NCBI GenBank assembly: GCA_040394255.1
Contig: JBEBSP010000149.1
Coordinates: forward strand, 1-6,645
From: Agaricicola taiwanensis_A
GTDB taxonomy: Bacteria > Pseudomonadota > Alphaproteobacteria > Rhizobiales > Methylopilaceae
DNA: 6,645 nt
Direction of reading: 5' to 3'
Position 1 is the stretch's first letter. Each line of letters begins with the position of its first letter. Shown here in pieces: positions 4,568 through 6,645 of the stretch. Made by a program: the position numbers and the translations under genes. The notes under the pieces are model-generated. The model saw only the letters and a list, made by a program, of their open reading frames with translations, did not search any database and was not told the DNA's origin.

Positions 4568-5512
4568 ATGTCGGAACTGGACGACATCCGGGGCTTCATC
4601 GAGGTGATCGAGACCGGCAGCTTCAGCCAGGCGGCCAAGCGCCTCGGCGTCTCGAAATCGATCGTCAGCCGGCGCATCGCGCGGCTGGAGTCCGACCTTG
4701 GGACGCAGCTGATGAGCCGCACCACGCGCGGCATCAGCCCGACCGAAGCCGGGCTGGAGTTCAAATCACGTTCCGAACGGATACTGGCCGACCTCGCCGA
4801 CGCCCGCGAGGCGGTCGCCCGGCAGGGCGACGAACTCTCCGGCCGCCTGCGCCTGTCGGCGCCGCTATCCTTCGGCGTGCGCTATCTGGCGCCGCTGCTC
4901 GGCGACTTCGCGGCGCGGCACCCGCGGCTGGAAATCGAGGTCAGCTACAGCGACCGTTTTGCCGACCTGATCGGGGAAGGCCTGGACCTGGCCATCCGCA
5001 TCGGCCGGTTGAAGGATTCCAGCCTCGTCGCCCGCCGGATCGCGCCGGTGCTGACCGCCGTGGTCGCCAGCCCCGGCTATCTGGCGCGGCACGGCGCGCC
5101 GGAACGGCCCGAGGACCTGTCACGCCATGAATGCCTGATCTACACGGGCGCTTCCAGCGCGGAATGGCCCTTCCGCACCGGCCAGCGCTGGAAGACCGTC
5201 CACCCGCAGGGCCGCCTGCGATCCGACAGCGGAGAGGCCATCCTCCGCTGGGCGATCGACGGGTTGGGGCTGGCGGCGCTGCCGACCTTCCTGAGCGCCG
5301 ACGCCATCCGCGACGGCCGGCTGATCCCGCTGCTCACGCCGTTTCCCATGCCCGAGATCGGCCTCCACGTGGTGCGCCCGCCCGGATCGCACACACCCCG
5401 CAAGGTGCGCGCGCTGATCGACGCGGCGGTCGAACGCTTCTCCACCGACGTGACCTGGGATCCCTGCCGGCTGGCCATGAGGGATGCCACTGAAAAGGAT
5501 CGGGTTGATTAA
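4568..5512 (+). CDS. LysR-type transcriptional regulator, divergent from azoR
   Basis: It is a cytoplasmic DNA-binding regulator acting as a dimer or tetramer with a small-molecule co-inducer. The 314 residues are full length. The N-terminal winged helix-turn-helix is at about 3-62, with GSFSQAAKRLGVSKSIVSRR as its recognition core and TPTEAG-like SPTEAG at its end. A linker helix (66-90) follows, then a periplasmic-binding-like effector domain from about 92 (GRLRLSAPLSFG) with DLAIRIGRLKDSSLVARRI, typical of the subgroup that includes CrgA/DhaR-like regulators. AGGAA five bases before the ATG is its ribosome site. Its likely targets are itself and azoR, and the inducer may be a quinone or aromatic electrophile; both are inferred from layout. 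It ends (TAA) 41 bases from the convergent autotransporter gene; no clear terminator hairpin is visible in that gap. Confidence 0.94.
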   Translation: MSELDDIRGFIEVIETGSFSQAAKRLGVSKSIVSRRIARLESDLGTQLMSRTTRGISPTEAGLEFKSRSERILADLADAREAVARQGDELSGRLRLSAPLSFGVRYLAPLLGDFAARHPRLEIEVSYSDRFADLIGEGLDLAIRIGRLKDSSLVARRIAPVLTAVVASPGYLARHGAPERPEDLSRHECLIYTGASSAEWPFRTGQRWKTVHPQGRLRSDSGEAILRWAIDGLGLAALPTFLSADAIRDGRLIPLLTPFPMPEIGLHVVRPPGSHTPRKVRALIDAAVERFSTDVTWDPCRLAMRDATEKDRVD

Positions 5513-5553
5513 GGATGGATCAGGCCATTTGCAGCCCGGCCCGGCCCATTCTC

Positions 5554-6645
5554 TCAGAAGGTGATGATGAAGTTGCCCCGGATGCCGTGATCCTGCGCGT
5601 TGCCGCTCATCTGGCCGGAATAGGACAGGCCGATGTTGGCGTTCTCCGCGACATCCATGTCCAGCCCCAGATCGACCACCAGCGCGTCCCGGTCGATCGG
5701 CGCGCCCGCCACCGTGAAGGCCTGCCCGCCCGCGAAGGCGAACCGCGTGTCGGGCGAGACATCGCCGAAGGCATGCCGCCAGCCCAGCGTGAGCCGTGCG
5801 TTGACGATGCGATTGTCGCTGAGCGCGATGCCGATGGCGCTGCGCAGGCCAAGGGTCGAATAGGTGGTGCTGTCCTGGCTGTCGAAGCTGGTCAGCGCCG
5901 CCGCGCCGCCGCGCTCGGTGAAGCCGTCGGTGTCGAGGCGCACGTAGGACAGGCCCGCGAACGGCTCCAGCGCCACGACGCCGAACTCCTTCGCATAACC
6001 CACCTCTCCGAACAGCTGCGCGGAGCGGGCCTGGTAGTCGCTGGTCAGCCTGTTGCTGAAGCCGGGGAACACCACGTCGCGCGTGGCGTCGACCTCATGC
6101 AGGCCATAGGTGCCGCCGAAGCGCAGACCGACCGCGCCGAACTGCGCGCCGCCGTAGAGCGTGGCGGTGTAGTTGTCGATCGAGGCCGAGGAGCTGCGCG
6201 CCTTGGCGGTGAGCGAGGTCGAGGTGTAGCCGCCCGCGAGGCCGATCCGCCAGACGTCGCCGACGGGCACATCCCCGCCCAGCACGAAACCGCCGAGCGA
6301 ATGGTCGACGCGCGAACCCGCGCCGCCCGTGGCGGTGTAGCCCCAGGAGCCGAAGGCCTGCCCCCAGAACGACACGCCGAGCGCGCGGCTTTTGACGACG
6401 TTCTGCTCGGGCGCGTAGTTGAGCGCCATGCTGGCCTGCGAGGAGGTGTTGGCGAAGCCCTGCCGGACACGGTCGTTGGCGGCGACCCGCACATAGCGGC
6501 TGGCGTCGATCATGACCGTGCCGGCGCTGGAATGGGTTTCGCCGGACAGGGCGTCCATGGCCTCGCGCACGGCGTTGTCGGTCGGCAGGTTGGCGACCGC
6601 GTCATAAACCGGATTGCCGCTGCCGAGCGAATCCAGCCCGCCGCC
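5554..6645 (-). CDS. Autotransporter, C-terminal beta-barrel part (5' end outside window)
   Basis: Type Va secreted protein: the C-terminal barrel inserts in the outer membrane and the passenger, encoded outside the window, is exported. About 363 residues are visible and the frame is open to the right edge, so the GTG at 6570 is not the start. Residues 11-41 carry the junction typical of the family: GNPVYDAVANL, then DALSGETHSSAG and SRYVR, usually just before the barrel. The barrel runs from about residue 90 to the end (about 273 residues), with alternating strands such as WRIGLAGGYTSTSL and the last strand GNFIITF. The terminal Phe is the outer-membrane assembly signal. The stop is TGA. The passenger type (adhesin, protease, esterase) cannot be judged from this part. 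Confidence 0.94.
   Translation of the reverse strand, partial: GGGLDSLGSGNPVYDAVANLPTDNAVREAMDALSGETHSSAGTVMIDASRYVRVAANDRVRQGFANTSSQASMALNYAPEQNVVKSRALGVSFWGQAFGSWGYTATGGAGSRVDHSLGGFVLGGDVPVGDVWRIGLAGGYTSTSLTAKARSSSASIDNYTATLYGGAQFGAVGLRFGGTYGLHEVDATRDVVFPGFSNRLTSDYQARSAQLFGEVGYAKEFGVVALEPFAGLSYVRLDTDGFTERGGAAALTSFDSQDSTTYSTLGLRSAIGIALSDNRIVNARLTLGWRHAFGDVSPDTRFAFAGGQAFTVAGAPIDRDALVVDLGLDMDVAENANIGLSYSGQMSGNAQDHGIRGNFIITF

Noticed and set aside
6556..6570. GTG at 6570 or ATG at 6558 as start of the autotransporter gene
   Set aside because: The frame stays open to the window edge and the upstream residues GNPVYDAVANL belong to the conserved passenger-barrel junction, so the true start lies further upstream.

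Overview
The window is GC-rich DNA whose codons favour G or C at the third position. It looks like an alphaproteobacterium, most probably of the order Hyphomicrobiales (relatives of Bradyrhizobium, Bosea or Methylobacterium). This rests on the protein families present and on two intergenic palindromic repeats of a kind I recall from that order. The placement comes from memory and was not searched.

Layout, left to right. (1) 2-1525, plus: the last ~507 codons of flhA, the export-gate subunit of the flagellar type III secretion system; its start lies outside the window. (2) 1526-2177: a 650-base gap holding two hairpin repeats, a sharp AT-rich stretch (about 32% GC at 1861-1980), short palindromes, and two stem-loops just ahead of a strong ribosome binding site. 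(3) 2178-2420, plus: a small, highly charged, uncharacterised protein of 80 residues. (4) 2421-2694: a decayed inverted copy of one repeat, then four consecutive stem-loops between convergent genes. (5) 2695-3654, minus: a periplasmic solute-binding protein of the Bug/TctC family, without its membrane partners. (6) 3828-4451, minus: an FMN-dependent NADH-azoreductase (azoR). (7) 4568-5512, plus: a LysR-type regulator divergent from azoR. (8) 5554-6645, minus: the C-terminal part of an autotransporter ending in its outer-membrane beta-barrel; its start lies beyond the right edge.

The clearest functional pair is azoR and the divergent LysR gene, which share a 116-base promoter region; the usual expectation is that the regulator controls itself and azoR. 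The tctC-like gene lies behind azoR on the same strand, but a 173-base gap with a 13-base palindrome and its own stem-loop suggests a separate promoter. flhA and the autotransporter belong to units that continue outside the window.

I do not see an obvious new defence, mobile or biosynthetic system. The least explained piece is the small ORF with its structured leader, set in AT-rich DNA and bracketed by inverted repeat copies. It could be an attenuated gene, a small RNA followed by a gene, or a decayed insertion.
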